NCBI RefSeq assembly: GCF_900070355.1
Contig: NZ_LN849456.1
Span: forward strand, 1,798,001 to 1,862,000
DNA: 64,000 nt
Source: Devriesea agamarum
GTDB lineage: Bacteria; Actinomycetota; Actinomycetes; Actinomycetales; Dermabacteraceae
Reading direction: 5' to 3'
Made by a program: the position numbers and the translations under genes
Notes under the pieces: model-generated
Database searches by the model: none
Seen by the model: the letters and a program-made list of their open reading frames with translations, nothing else
What the model was told of the DNA's origin: nothing
Shown here: positions 27,337-36,038 of the stretch, piece by piece
Layout: each line of letters starts with the position of its first letter
How positions within the stretch are numbered: position 1 is the stretch's first letter

Positions 27337-27372
27337 GGGTGCCAATCCGTTATCAACAGATCAGCACCCTCA
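27334..27372 (+). terminator. Hairpin at the stop of the small membrane gene
   Basis: TGAGGGTGC (27334-27342) and GCACCCTCA (27364-27372) form a perfect 9 bp stem with a 21 nt loop; the TGA is the gene's stop codon. No T-run follows, so it may be a weak or Rho-assisted terminator. Confidence 0.55.
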
Positions 27373-27483
27373 CAACTATTCCCCGGGCCGGCGGATAGAA
27401 CACAACACCCGCCGAACCCCCGTCCTGACGCACGGACGCCTTAATGCCTCGACGCCCTAACGTCCTGGCGCGCCGCGAGAGGC

Positions 27484-29634
27484 TCAGGCCGGATAGGAAC
27501 GTCCAGCGGGAACACCGGCCGGCACGGGCGAATCAGCCCCCTCCACCTCGGAGGTAGCCCCTTCAAACTGGGACATGTACAGGCGGTAGTACGGTCCCCG
27601 ATGAGCCAACAGTTCCTCATGGGTGCCCTGCTCCACGATGTCGCCATGCTCCATGACCAGAATCAAATCCGCGTCACGGATGGTGGACAGTCGATGTGCG
27701 ATCACAAAGGAAGTGCGACCCGAGCGCAAGGTGTTCATCGCGTTTTGAACCAACACTTCGGTTCGGGTATCCACGCTCGAGGTGGCCTCATCGAGAATCA
27801 GCAGATTCGGTTGGGCGAGGAAAGCGCGGGCAATCGTCAAAAGCTGCTTTTCACCCGCGGAAATATTCGAGCCTTCGCTGTCGATCTCCGTCTGATACCC
27901 ATCGGGAAGCTGACGCACGAAATCATCAACGTGAGTGGCTTTCGCCGCCTCAATGACTTCCTCATCGGTCGCATCCAGCCGCCCGTAGCGCAAATTCTCC
28001 ATGATCGTGCCGTTAAACAACCAGGTGTCCTGAAGAACCATGCCTGTGCGCGCCCGCACCTGTTCGCGGCTGAGGTCACGGATATCCACTCCATCAATGG
28101 CGATCCGACCGCCATCAATCTCATAGAACCGCATCACCAAATTGACCAGAGTGGTCTTGCCCGCACCGGTCGGACCGACAATAGCCACGGTGTGACCGGG
28201 GTCAGCAACCAAGGACAAATCCCGGATCAACGGACGCGACGGGTCATACGAGAAGCGCACATGCGAGAACTCAACGCGACCCTCACCGATCCGCTCCGCC
28301 GCCTCGTGAGAGGTCGCACGCGACGCCTCCGGTTCCTGTTCCTCAGCATCGAGCAGCTCGAACACGCGTTCCGCGGACGCGACCCCGGACTGCAACATGT
28401 TTGCCATAGACGCGAGCTGGCTGAGCGGCTGGGTGAACTGGCGAGAGTACTGGATAAACGCCTGCACATCACCGAGCGTCATCTGCCCGTTAATAATCCG
28501 CAGACCGCCCACCACCGCGATCACCACATAGGACAGGTTTCCAATGAAGGTCATCATCGGCATGATCAGCGACGAGACGAACTGCGCTCCGAAGGAGGCT
28601 TTATACATTTCCCGGTTGCGGTTTTCAAACTGAGCAGTGACCTCCTGCTGGCGCCCAAACACCTTAACCAGTTCGTGGCCCGAGAAAGCCTCTTCCACCT
28701 CAGAGTTCACGTTGCCGGTCGCGTCCCACTGCTCCTGATAGAGCTTCTGAGCCCGTTTACCCACCACGGCGGTGATGATTCCAGCCAGCGGGATCACGCA
28801 CAGGGCGATCAGGGTCAGCTGCCAGGACACCCAGAACATCATCGCGATCGTGCCCACCACGGCCACGGACGACATCATCAACGAGCTAATCGTGTTAATC
28901 AGCGTGTTTTGAATATTGTCGATATCGTTGGTGACCCGCGACAGCACTTCACCGCGTTTCATCCGGTCGAAATACGACAGTGGCAACCGATGAATTTTCT
29001 CTTCAATATCGCGGCGCATTCGATACACCATGCGAAACACGACCCGGTTGAGCATCAAACCCTGCAACCAGTTAAACAAGGCCGACACCAAATACAGACC
29101 CAGCACGGTCAGCAACACCACATGCAAAGCACCAAAGTCGATGCCGTGCCCGATGTTCAGGTTCATCCCGGAGATCATGTCGGCGAGCTGCGTATTACCG
29201 TCGGCGCGCAGGTGAGCCTCCACCTGAGCTTGGGTCGTACCCGGCGGAACTTCCTCACCGAGCTGGCGGGAAATGACCCCGTTAAACACAATGTCGGTGG
29301 CGTGGCCAAGCACTTTCGGACCAATCACCGACAGCACCATGCCCACCACTGCCAGCACCACGGCCGCGATCAGGGGACCGCGGTCGGGCCGCATCTGGGC
29401 GAGCAAACGCTTCATCGACGGCCAGAAGTTCTTGGACTTTTGCCCGGGCCTAATCCCACGTTCGGCGTTCTTTTCAGCGGCCAGTTCCGCCGCAGCCTCT
29501 ACTTCGTCACCGGCGAGATGCGCGGGTTCGCCCTCGGAAGCCGTGCCCGTGGCAGGCGATGCCTGAGCAGTCTCGGACGGCGAGGCGTCAGCGGCTGATT
29601 TACCGCGAGATGTTTTATTGCGAAGCCAGCTCAT
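27484..29634 (-). CDS. ABC exporter subunit with intact catalytic site (heterodimer, TmrA/BmrD type)
   Basis: 716 residues, longer than usual because of an N-terminal 60-residue acidic extension. Six membrane segments (about 85-370) precede a nucleotide-binding domain with Walker A GPTGAGKTTL, a signature ISAGEKQLL that departs from LSGGQ, and Walker B LLILDEATSSVD with the catalytic Glu. Its partner has the opposite pattern, which is the known asymmetry of heterodimeric exporters: one composite site active, one degenerate. The start (29634) overlaps the stop of the partner gene by 4 bp. Substrate not readable; drug or lipid export is likely. Confidence 0.93.
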   Translation of the reverse strand: MSWLRNKTSRGKSAADASPSETAQASPATGTASEGEPAHLAGDEVEAAAELAAEKNAERGIRPGQKSKNFWPSMKRLLAQMRPDRGPLIAAVVLAVVGMVLSVIGPKVLGHATDIVFNGVISRQLGEEVPPGTTQAQVEAHLRADGNTQLADMISGMNLNIGHGIDFGALHVVLLTVLGLYLVSALFNWLQGLMLNRVVFRMVYRMRRDIEEKIHRLPLSYFDRMKRGEVLSRVTNDIDNIQNTLINTISSLMMSSVAVVGTIAMMFWVSWQLTLIALCVIPLAGIITAVVGKRAQKLYQEQWDATGNVNSEVEEAFSGHELVKVFGRQQEVTAQFENRNREMYKASFGAQFVSSLIMPMMTFIGNLSYVVIAVVGGLRIINGQMTLGDVQAFIQYSRQFTQPLSQLASMANMLQSGVASAERVFELLDAEEQEPEASRATSHEAAERIGEGRVEFSHVRFSYDPSRPLIRDLSLVADPGHTVAIVGPTGAGKTTLVNLVMRFYEIDGGRIAIDGVDIRDLSREQVRARTGMVLQDTWLFNGTIMENLRYGRLDATDEEVIEAAKATHVDDFVRQLPDGYQTEIDSEGSNISAGEKQLLTIARAFLAQPNLLILDEATSSVDTRTEVLVQNAMNTLRSGRTSFVIAHRLSTIRDADLILVMEHGDIVEQGTHEELLAHRGPYYRLYMSQFEGATSEVEGADSPVPAGVPAGRSYPA

Positions 29635-31367
29635 GCCACGTCCTCCTCAGCGCCCTGGGAGCGCACGATTTCGCGATATGTGTCGTTGGATGCGATCAGC
29701 TCAGCGTGAGTTCCCGCGCCGACGATGCGTCCGTGGTCGAGCACCAAGATCAGATCGGCCCGGGTGATGGTGGTGACCCTCTGGGCGACGATCACCACCA
29801 GGGCGTCCCGCGTCACCGGCTGTAAGGCGGAGCGGAGTTTTGCGTCGGTGGTGAGGTCCAGTGCCGAGAATGAGTCGTCGAACAGATAGATTTCCGGGCG
29901 AGCAACCAGAGCTCGGGCGATGCACAAGCGTTGACGCTGGCCACCGGACACATTGGTGCCTCCCTGGGCGATCGGCGACTCAAGCTGCTGCGGCATAGCG
30001 GACACGAAGTCTTTGCCCTGTGCGATCTCTAGGGCGCGCCACAGTTCCTCGTCGGTGGCGTCGGGATTACCAAACCGCAGGTTCGAGGCGACGGTTCCCG
30101 AAAAGAGGTAGGGCTTTTGCGGAACGAATCCGATCCGGTTCCACAGCACCTCCGGGGATAGATCTTTCACATTGACGCCGTCAACCAGGATCTGACCGTC
30201 GGTGGCATCCAGCAGACGCGGGATGAGGTTCAGCAAGGTGGTTTTACCGGCGCCGGTGCCCCCGATAATGGCGACCGTCTGCCCAGCCTTGGCGGAGAAA
30301 TTAATGTCGCTCAAGACGGGCCGTTCGGCCCCTGGGAAGGTGAAGGCGACATCGCGCAGTTCTAACGAGCCGCGCACGCTGACGTCATGCACCGCGTCGG
30401 TGGGCAAAACGACCGAGGACTCGGTGGAGAGAACCTGGTCAATGCGATCAGCCGAGACCATAGCGCGCGGAATCATCATGGTCATAAAGGTGGCCATCAT
30501 GACGGCGATCAGGATCTGGATCAGGTAGGACATGAAGGCCGTAATGGATCCGACCTGCATGGTGCCTGCGTCGATCATGGGTGCCGCAAACCAGATCACG
30601 AACACGCTGGAGGCGTTGAGCGTAAACATGATGAACGGGTTCATGATGATCATGAGCAGACCGACCTTGCGGTTGAGGTCTGTGATGTCGGCGTTGGCGA
30701 CCTCGTAGCGGTCCCGCTCCCACTGTTCGCGGGTGAAGGCGCGCAGCACGCGGATGCCGGTGATCTGCTCGCGCAGAATCTGGTTGATCCGGTCGATCTT
30801 CTTTTGGATCTTCGCGAACAGCGGGGCCGCGAAGAAGATCAGCACCCCGATCACACCCAGCATGATCGGAACCATGACCGCGATGAGCCAGGCGAGATCG
30901 GCTTCTTGCTGGAGAGCCATAATCACGCCGCCGATCCCGGTGATCGGCGCCTGAACCAGGAAGTTCATCGCGAAGAACGAGAGCATTTGGACTTGCTGCA
31001 CGTCATTGGTGTTGCGGGTGATCAGGCTGGCCTCGCCGAAGTCTTTGACTTCCTTGGATGAGAAGGCCAAAACCCTCTGGAACAGCTTGGATCGCAGGTC
31101 TTTGCCCAGGCTCATCGAGGATCGTGCCGAGGCGTAGTTGGAGACCACAATGGCGATGATGTTGCCGAAGGCCACGAGCAGCATCCAGCCACCGAGCCGC
31201 CAGATTTCGTCGATGTCTCCCTTAGCGACACCGTCATCGATGATGCTGGCGTTGAGCGTTGGGAGGTAGAGAGCGGTCATGGCGGCACCGATCTGGAAGA
31301 TCAGCACCACCAGCAACCAGGGCCAGTAAGGGCGCATGAAGCGCCAGATAAGGCGGATAAGGGTCAC
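29631..31367 (-). CDS. ABC exporter subunit with degenerate catalytic site (heterodimer partner)
   Basis: 578 residues from GTG 31367 (preceded by CGGAGCGAAT); the longer frame from 31424 has no conserved N-terminus. Six membrane segments, Walker A GGTGAGKTTL, canonical signature VSGGQRQRL, but Walker B IYLFDDSFSALD with Asp in place of the catalytic Glu. This marks it as the degenerate half of a TM287/288-like or TmrAB-like heterodimer. Operon with the downstream exporter gene and preceded by a TetR gene read in the same direction. Confidence 0.93.
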   Translation of the reverse strand: MTLIRLIWRFMRPYWPWLLVVLIFQIGAAMTALYLPTLNASIIDDGVAKGDIDEIWRLGGWMLLVAFGNIIAIVVSNYASARSSMSLGKDLRSKLFQRVLAFSSKEVKDFGEASLITRNTNDVQQVQMLSFFAMNFLVQAPITGIGGVIMALQQEADLAWLIAVMVPIMLGVIGVLIFFAAPLFAKIQKKIDRINQILREQITGIRVLRAFTREQWERDRYEVANADITDLNRKVGLLMIIMNPFIMFTLNASSVFVIWFAAPMIDAGTMQVGSITAFMSYLIQILIAVMMATFMTMMIPRAMVSADRIDQVLSTESSVVLPTDAVHDVSVRGSLELRDVAFTFPGAERPVLSDINFSAKAGQTVAIIGGTGAGKTTLLNLIPRLLDATDGQILVDGVNVKDLSPEVLWNRIGFVPQKPYLFSGTVASNLRFGNPDATDEELWRALEIAQGKDFVSAMPQQLESPIAQGGTNVSGGQRQRLCIARALVARPEIYLFDDSFSALDLTTDAKLRSALQPVTRDALVVIVAQRVTTITRADLILVLDHGRIVGAGTHAELIASNDTYREIVRSQGAEEDVA

Positions 31368-31427
31368 ATTCGCTCCGTTCGAGTATGACTTGGATCGTGC
31401 GGCAGGGGCCGATCGCCACCGCATAGG

Positions 31428-32021
31428 TCAGGAAGTAGCTAGAACACCGTCTAATAACCGATCAACGACGACCCTGGCCGGTGTGACATCCCCGCCGGTC
31501 ACCAACGGGTGCACGCTGGCGTACACGCAGGTGTCGAACAGCCGCTGGAATTGCGGCAGGGTGATATCCAGTTGGTCGCGATCCTCACCGACGAGCTCGG
31601 TGAACGCTTCGATGTAACACTTCATGTATGCGTTTTTCACATCGTCATCTCTGGTGCTGAGGCTGGGAACAATTCCACACGCTTGTAAGAAATCGTAATG
31701 CGCGAGAATCGTGGCGGCGTTCAGTTCCGCCAACTCGTAGAGCCGCTCGCGCAGCGGGAGCGTCCGGTCGAACTGTCGGATTTTTTCCAGTCGAGATTCG
31801 TCGTAGAGAACTGAGCGGATTGCGCAGTCGAGGATTTCTTCTTTGCTGGCAAAGACGGAAAACAGTGTGCCTTCGGCAACCTGTGCTGCCTGCGCGATCT
31901 GCCTGCTGGTGATGTCGCGGCCATGAGTGCGCATGAGCTCAACCGCGGCTTCGACGATCTGCCGGCGGCGTTCTTCGGGCGCGACTGGGCGCGCGCGTTT
32001 GCGCGAATATGTTTCTGGCAT
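31428..32021 (-). CDS. TetR family repressor of the ABC exporter
   Basis: 197 residues from ATG 32021. Helix-turn-helix at about residues 15-60: ERRRQIVEAAVELMRTHG, TSRQIAQAAQVAEGTLFSVFASKEE. The C-terminal ligand domain is variable as usual. It lies 60 bp upstream of the exporter genes on the same strand, and a perfect TGAGTGA inverted repeat sits 15 bp before its start, so it probably represses itself and the exporter, with the exported compound as inducer (inference). Confidence 0.92.
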   Translation of the reverse strand: MPETYSRKRARPVAPEERRRQIVEAAVELMRTHGRDITSRQIAQAAQVAEGTLFSVFASKEEILDCAIRSVLYDESRLEKIRQFDRTLPLRERLYELAELNAATILAHYDFLQACGIVPSLSTRDDDVKNAYMKCYIEAFTELVGEDRDQLDITLPQFQRLFDTCVYASVHPLVTGGDVTPARVVVDRLLDGVLATS

Positions 32022-32035
32022 CCCCACACCATAAA

Positions 32036-32053
32036 TGAGTGAGCACTCACTCA
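32036..32053. promoter_or_regulatory. TetR-type operator
   Basis: TGAGTGA, 4 nt (GCAC), TCACTCA: perfect 7 bp arms, 18 bp in all. It lies between the TetR start (32021, minus) and the beta-glucosidase start (32146, plus). TGAGTGA-type palindromes are the usual operator form for this group of TetR regulators. Confidence 0.75.
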
Positions 32054-32145
32054 CAAGTTATTTTCCCCTCGCCAGGGGTGTCGTACGTCCCACTGACTTG
32101 TCCTACGCTATTCACAGCGTGATATCGACCACGAAGGGGTCTGGG

Positions 32146-34794
32146 ATGCGCAAGACGCTCGAGAAACTCAGCACCGTTCTCCCCCACCTCGGGGGACTGC
32201 TTGCCCAAGACACATCGCTGCCGGTCCAGGGAGACCGAAAGATCGACCCACACCTCGCCGCCCTATGCAGACGCGCCGCCGCCGACGGGATCGTCCTGTT
32301 GCGGCACGACGAGACTCTGCCCATCGCCGGACGCCGTATCGCGCTGTTCGGTCGCTGCCAGATCGACTACTTCACGGTCGGATACGGCTCCGGCGGAGAC
32401 GTGCACGCGGCCTACACGACCGACCTTCTCACCGCGTTACAAGCAGACCAGCAGACCGCAGACCTTCAGCCCGAACCAGCAGCCAACCCGCCTGCCGCAG
32501 CAGACCCCCCAACAGATCGCGGTAACCATGGCGACATCAATGCGAATACGGTCATAACCGATAGCCCGGCCAGCCGACCCATCATCGATAAGCACCTCGC
32601 TGGAATGTACTCAACCTGGTGCGCTCACAATCCGCCGGATCACGGCACCTGGGGACACTGGCCTCGCCACTACCCCGAAATGCCCCTGTCCTCCGACGAG
32701 ATTCACGCTGCCGCCCAACGCAGCGAGGCCGCCATCGTCATCATCGGCCGAGCCGCCGGCGAAGACCGCGACAACGTCCTAGAACCAGGCAGCTTCTACC
32801 TCACCGACGATGAGCGCCAGCTCCTCGACCAGGTCACCAACGCATTTGAACGAACCATTCTGGTCCTGAACTGCGGCAACATCATCGATCTATCGTTCCT
32901 CACCGACTACGGCACCCGCATCGGCACCGTGGTCTACGCCTGGCAGGGCGGAATGGAATCAGGCCGCGCACTCGCCGACGTGCTCACCGGCCGCGTCACC
33001 CCCAGTGGAAAACTCCCCGACACCATCGCGTGCAGCTACCGCGATTACCCGTCGTCCACAAACTTTGGCGGAAAAGACGCCAACAACTACGCCGAGGACA
33101 TTTTCGTCGGCTACCGCTATTTCGAGACCTTCGCCCGCGACCGGGTGATGTTCCCCTTTGGTTTCGGCCTGTCCTACACATCCTTCACGATCACGGGCGA
33201 ACTCAGCGAACCGCGAACTGAACCACCCACCACCGTCAACCTGCTCTCCCCTGCCCAAGCCACCCCATCACCAGATGACGTGGTCACCGTTCGAGCGACG
33301 GTGACCAATACCGGGGATACGTTCAGCGGCCGCGACGTTGCCCAACTGTATGTGCGCGCCCCACAAGGAGTCCTCGGCAAACCGACGCGACAACTCGTCA
33401 GCTTCGCAAAAACCGACACCCTCGCGCCCGGGGCATCGCAATCACTTCAACTCACGGTGCCATTGCGCAATCTAGCCTCCTACGACGACGCCGGTGGCAC
33501 CGGACATCGCAACGCCTGGGTACTTGAAGCGGGCTCATACGAGTTCTTCCTCGGCTCCGACGTGCGCAGCGCTACCTGCATCGGATCCATCTCCATACCG
33601 GAGCTGATCGTGACCGAACAGGTCGAAGAAGCCGCAGCCGTCGCCCCCGAACACCGCTTTGCCCGCCTCACCGCCCGCCCCGGAGCCACGGACACCGCGG
33701 ACCCGATTCCGATTTACGCACCCGTCCCCGTGCGAACTGTTGACCTCACCCAGCGCATTCTGAACGATCTACCAGCTGATATCCCCCTCACCGGAAACCG
33801 CCACCTCACAGCCGATGATGTGCGTGGCGGGCGGGCAAGCCTCGATGCCTTCCTAGCGCAATTAAGCCCCGACGAATTGGAAGCTCTCACCAGGGGCGAC
33901 AACATCATGAACTCACCGTTGGGAACACCCGGCAACGCGGGAGTGCTCGGCGGGGTGAGCCCCGCATTGCGCGCCCGGGGCGTTGACCCGATCACCGCAA
34001 CGGACGGACCCTCCGGGCTTCGCCTGGCTGCCTATGCTTCGCTGCTTCCCTGCGGGACCGCACTCGCATCCACCTGGGATACCACCCTCGTCCAAGACCT
34101 GGCCAATGCCCACGGACACGAAATGCGCGCCAAGGGCTCCCAGCTGTTGCTGTCACCCGGAATGAATATTCACCGCGACCCATTATGCGGACGCAACTTT
34201 GAGTACTTCTCAGAAGATCCCCTGGTCAGTGGCAAGATGGCGAGCGCTATCGTCACCGGAGTGCAAAGCAACGGACTTGCCGCCTGCCCGAAGCACTTCG
34301 CCGCGAACAACCAGGAGTTTCGCCGCACCCACAATGACTCCCGGGTCTCAGAACGCGCCCTGCGGGAGATCTACCTGCGAGGATTTGAAATCTGTGTGCG
34401 CCAGGCCCAACCGAAAACCATCATGACCTCCTACAACAAGATCAACGGAGTATGGGGGCACTATCACTACGAGCTGGTCACCACTATCCTGCGCAAACAG
34501 TGGGGCTACCAGGGGCTCGTGATCACCGATTGGTGGATGCGGCCCGCGCAGGACCCACATTTCCCGGGCCTGACCAATAACGCGTACCGGGTGCGAGCGG
34601 GCGTCGACGTTCTGATGCCTGGTTCCTCAGGGCCAACCCGTAAACAGGCAGATCGTTCGCTGCTCAGCTCCTACCGTTCCCCCCATGGCATCACCCTCGG
34701 CGAAATACAAAGCTCCGCTCGGCGTGTGCTTCAGTTCGTCTTCGATGCGCGCGGCGGTGACGACCACGGTGACGACCAACGCAAGCTGAGGTAG
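32146..34794 (+). CDS. GH3 beta-glucosidase with reversed domain order
   Basis: 882 residues from ATG 32146 (AAGGGGTCTGGG upstream). The alpha/beta sandwich domain is first (residues about 35-330: AADGIVLLRHDETLPI, FGRCQIDYFTVGYGSGG), a fibronectin-III-like domain in the middle (VAQLYVRAPQGVLGKPTRQL, about 420-510), and the TIM-barrel catalytic domain last (ATDGPSGLR, LLLSPGMNIHRDPLCGRNFEY, CPKHFAANNQE, IMTSYNKING, nucleophile in LVITDWWMR). In most GH3 enzymes the barrel comes first. Reversed order is known from a few rumen enzymes such as Ruminococcus albus BglA. No signal peptide, so cytoplasmic. It may be under the neighbouring TetR operator. Confidence 0.93.
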   Translation: MRKTLEKLSTVLPHLGGLLAQDTSLPVQGDRKIDPHLAALCRRAAADGIVLLRHDETLPIAGRRIALFGRCQIDYFTVGYGSGGDVHAAYTTDLLTALQADQQTADLQPEPAANPPAAADPPTDRGNHGDINANTVITDSPASRPIIDKHLAGMYSTWCAHNPPDHGTWGHWPRHYPEMPLSSDEIHAAAQRSEAAIVIIGRAAGEDRDNVLEPGSFYLTDDERQLLDQVTNAFERTILVLNCGNIIDLSFLTDYGTRIGTVVYAWQGGMESGRALADVLTGRVTPSGKLPDTIACSYRDYPSSTNFGGKDANNYAEDIFVGYRYFETFARDRVMFPFGFGLSYTSFTITGELSEPRTEPPTTVNLLSPAQATPSPDDVVTVRATVTNTGDTFSGRDVAQLYVRAPQGVLGKPTRQLVSFAKTDTLAPGASQSLQLTVPLRNLASYDDAGGTGHRNAWVLEAGSYEFFLGSDVRSATCIGSISIPELIVTEQVEEAAAVAPEHRFARLTARPGATDTADPIPIYAPVPVRTVDLTQRILNDLPADIPLTGNRHLTADDVRGGRASLDAFLAQLSPDELEALTRGDNIMNSPLGTPGNAGVLGGVSPALRARGVDPITATDGPSGLRLAAYASLLPCGTALASTWDTTLVQDLANAHGHEMRAKGSQLLLSPGMNIHRDPLCGRNFEYFSEDPLVSGKMASAIVTGVQSNGLAACPKHFAANNQEFRRTHNDSRVSERALREIYLRGFEICVRQAQPKTIMTSYNKINGVWGHYHYELVTTILRKQWGYQGLVITDWWMRPAQDPHFPGLTNNAYRVRAGVDVLMPGSSGPTRKQADRSLLSSYRSPHGITLGEIQSSARRVLQFVFDARGGDDHGDDQRKLR

Positions 34795-35198
34795 CTCGTC
34801 GAACGCGGCTTTGGGGGCGTGCAGGGCGCAGGGCGCAAGCCGGCGCGACGTCAGAAGTACACGGGGAGTGCGATCGAGGTGCACTTGGGAGTGCGCGAAG
34901 GGCTGGGTTTGCCCTGCCACAGAGCAAACCCAGCCCTCCGCCTATCCCGCCCACCAGGCGGGATGGTGAAGGCCTCCCCCGTTGGACCTCCAGATCATTC
35001 CCTTCCGGCGCCTCCGCTACACGAGCCCCCAGCTCCTGGTTGCGCCGGCGGCAGCGACCGTTCCCTCCACAAGCCGCTACCTACGCCAAGAAATGCATTC
35101 CCGGTTCCGAAGGACTGCATAACCTCGACACCCACGACAGTACGGACCACATCCCCCTTTGACCATGGGCAGACCTCCCCACCGGGTACGGTAGACCG
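34795..35198. other. Intergenic with two hairpins, no gene
   Basis: 404 bp between the beta-glucosidase and the DUF6318 gene. It holds the stems at 34900-34936 and 34944-34964 and no supported open frame. Confidence 0.55.
34900..34936 (+). terminator. Strong hairpin after the beta-glucosidase gene
   Basis: GGGCTGGGTTTGC (34900-34912) pairs perfectly with GCAAACCCAGCCC (34924-34936): 13 bp stem, 11 nt loop. No T-run follows, but a second hairpin (ATCCCGCC 34944-34951 with GGCGGGAT 34957-34964) lies 8 bp further on. Confidence 0.7.
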
Positions 35199-35813
35199 GT
35201 GACCCGTCGAACCCAGAGAATCATCGTCGGCCTCCTGGCGCTCGCACTGATCGTCCCGGTCGGAGCACTCGGCATCGGACAACTGTTCCGTTCAGAGATT
35301 CCCGACCCTGCGGTCAGCGCAACCCCGACCGACCCTCGACCTGAGGTTGATCCGGCATCCCAGCCCAAGCCCTCCCCCACAGCAGCACCGCCCACCGTTC
35401 CAGGGCAGGATCAGCGGACCCTTGCCGGGGCGGAAGCCGCCGTGCGGAACCTGCTCGGCTCCTACGCCTACATGATGGCAACCGGCGACGTAAAGCTCTG
35501 GCAGAACCTGGTCGCACCCGAATGCAAAGTGTGCTCAACCTTCATCTCTAACACCCAATACCTGCACTCCATCGGTGGCTACCAAGTCGGCGGGGAATTC
35601 AACATCACCAAGACCGAGGGCACGGTCGAAGGCGACCCGCCCACCCAAGCCAGCGTCACCGTCGATTTCACCCAGAACACCGCGCAGCTCATCGACAACC
35701 CCAAAAAGGCGCCCCACCAGCTACAAGCACTCAACGGACGCCTCACCGCCACCTTCACCTGGACCGACAGCGGGTGGAAAGTGAAGGACATGATCCTCGC
35801 TCCCAAGGGGTGA
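35199..35813 (+). CDS. DUF6318 family exported protein
   Basis: 204 residues. A single N-terminal hydrophobic segment (about 8-30), a Pro-rich linker (ASQPKPSPTAAPPTVPG), then a soluble domain of about 130 residues with AEAAVRNLLGSYAYMMATGD, the Cys pair in PECKVCSTFI, YQVGGEF and a C-terminal WTDSGWKVKDM. This layout matches DUF6318, an actinobacterial exported family of unknown role. No lipobox cysteine is seen. The start GTG 35199 has no clear Shine-Dalgarno, so a leaderless transcript or a later start is possible. Confidence 0.8.
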   Translation: MTRRTQRIIVGLLALALIVPVGALGIGQLFRSEIPDPAVSATPTDPRPEVDPASQPKPSPTAAPPTVPGQDQRTLAGAEAAVRNLLGSYAYMMATGDVKLWQNLVAPECKVCSTFISNTQYLHSIGGYQVGGEFNITKTEGTVEGDPPTQASVTVDFTQNTAQLIDNPKKAPHQLQALNGRLTATFTWTDSGWKVKDMILAPKG

Positions 35814-36038
35814 GTCATCGGTGCACTGCCCGCTTCGCGCCACCTCCACACGCAGAATGTGACGTAAACTTCGGCGACGCATCGTGGAATGGGCCGCGCA
35901 AACGTCCCACGTCGTGTTCAATATCCCAAGTCACCGTGTCAAACGTCTTCGCAACACCGTGCTCCGGGTTTATCCCGACCGGACCGCGAGTCAGCTCACG
36001 GAGTCGTCACTGACCATTCCTCTCAGGAGTCCAGCTCG

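Noticed and set aside
27601-29598. 665-codon open frame antisense to the ABC exporter gene
   Set aside because: His/Arg/Gln-rich translation without any domain; it is the mirror of a well-supported gene and arises from high GC third positions.
34819-35202. 127-codon frame before the DUF6318 gene
   Set aside because: It runs through two hairpins and shows no conserved features.
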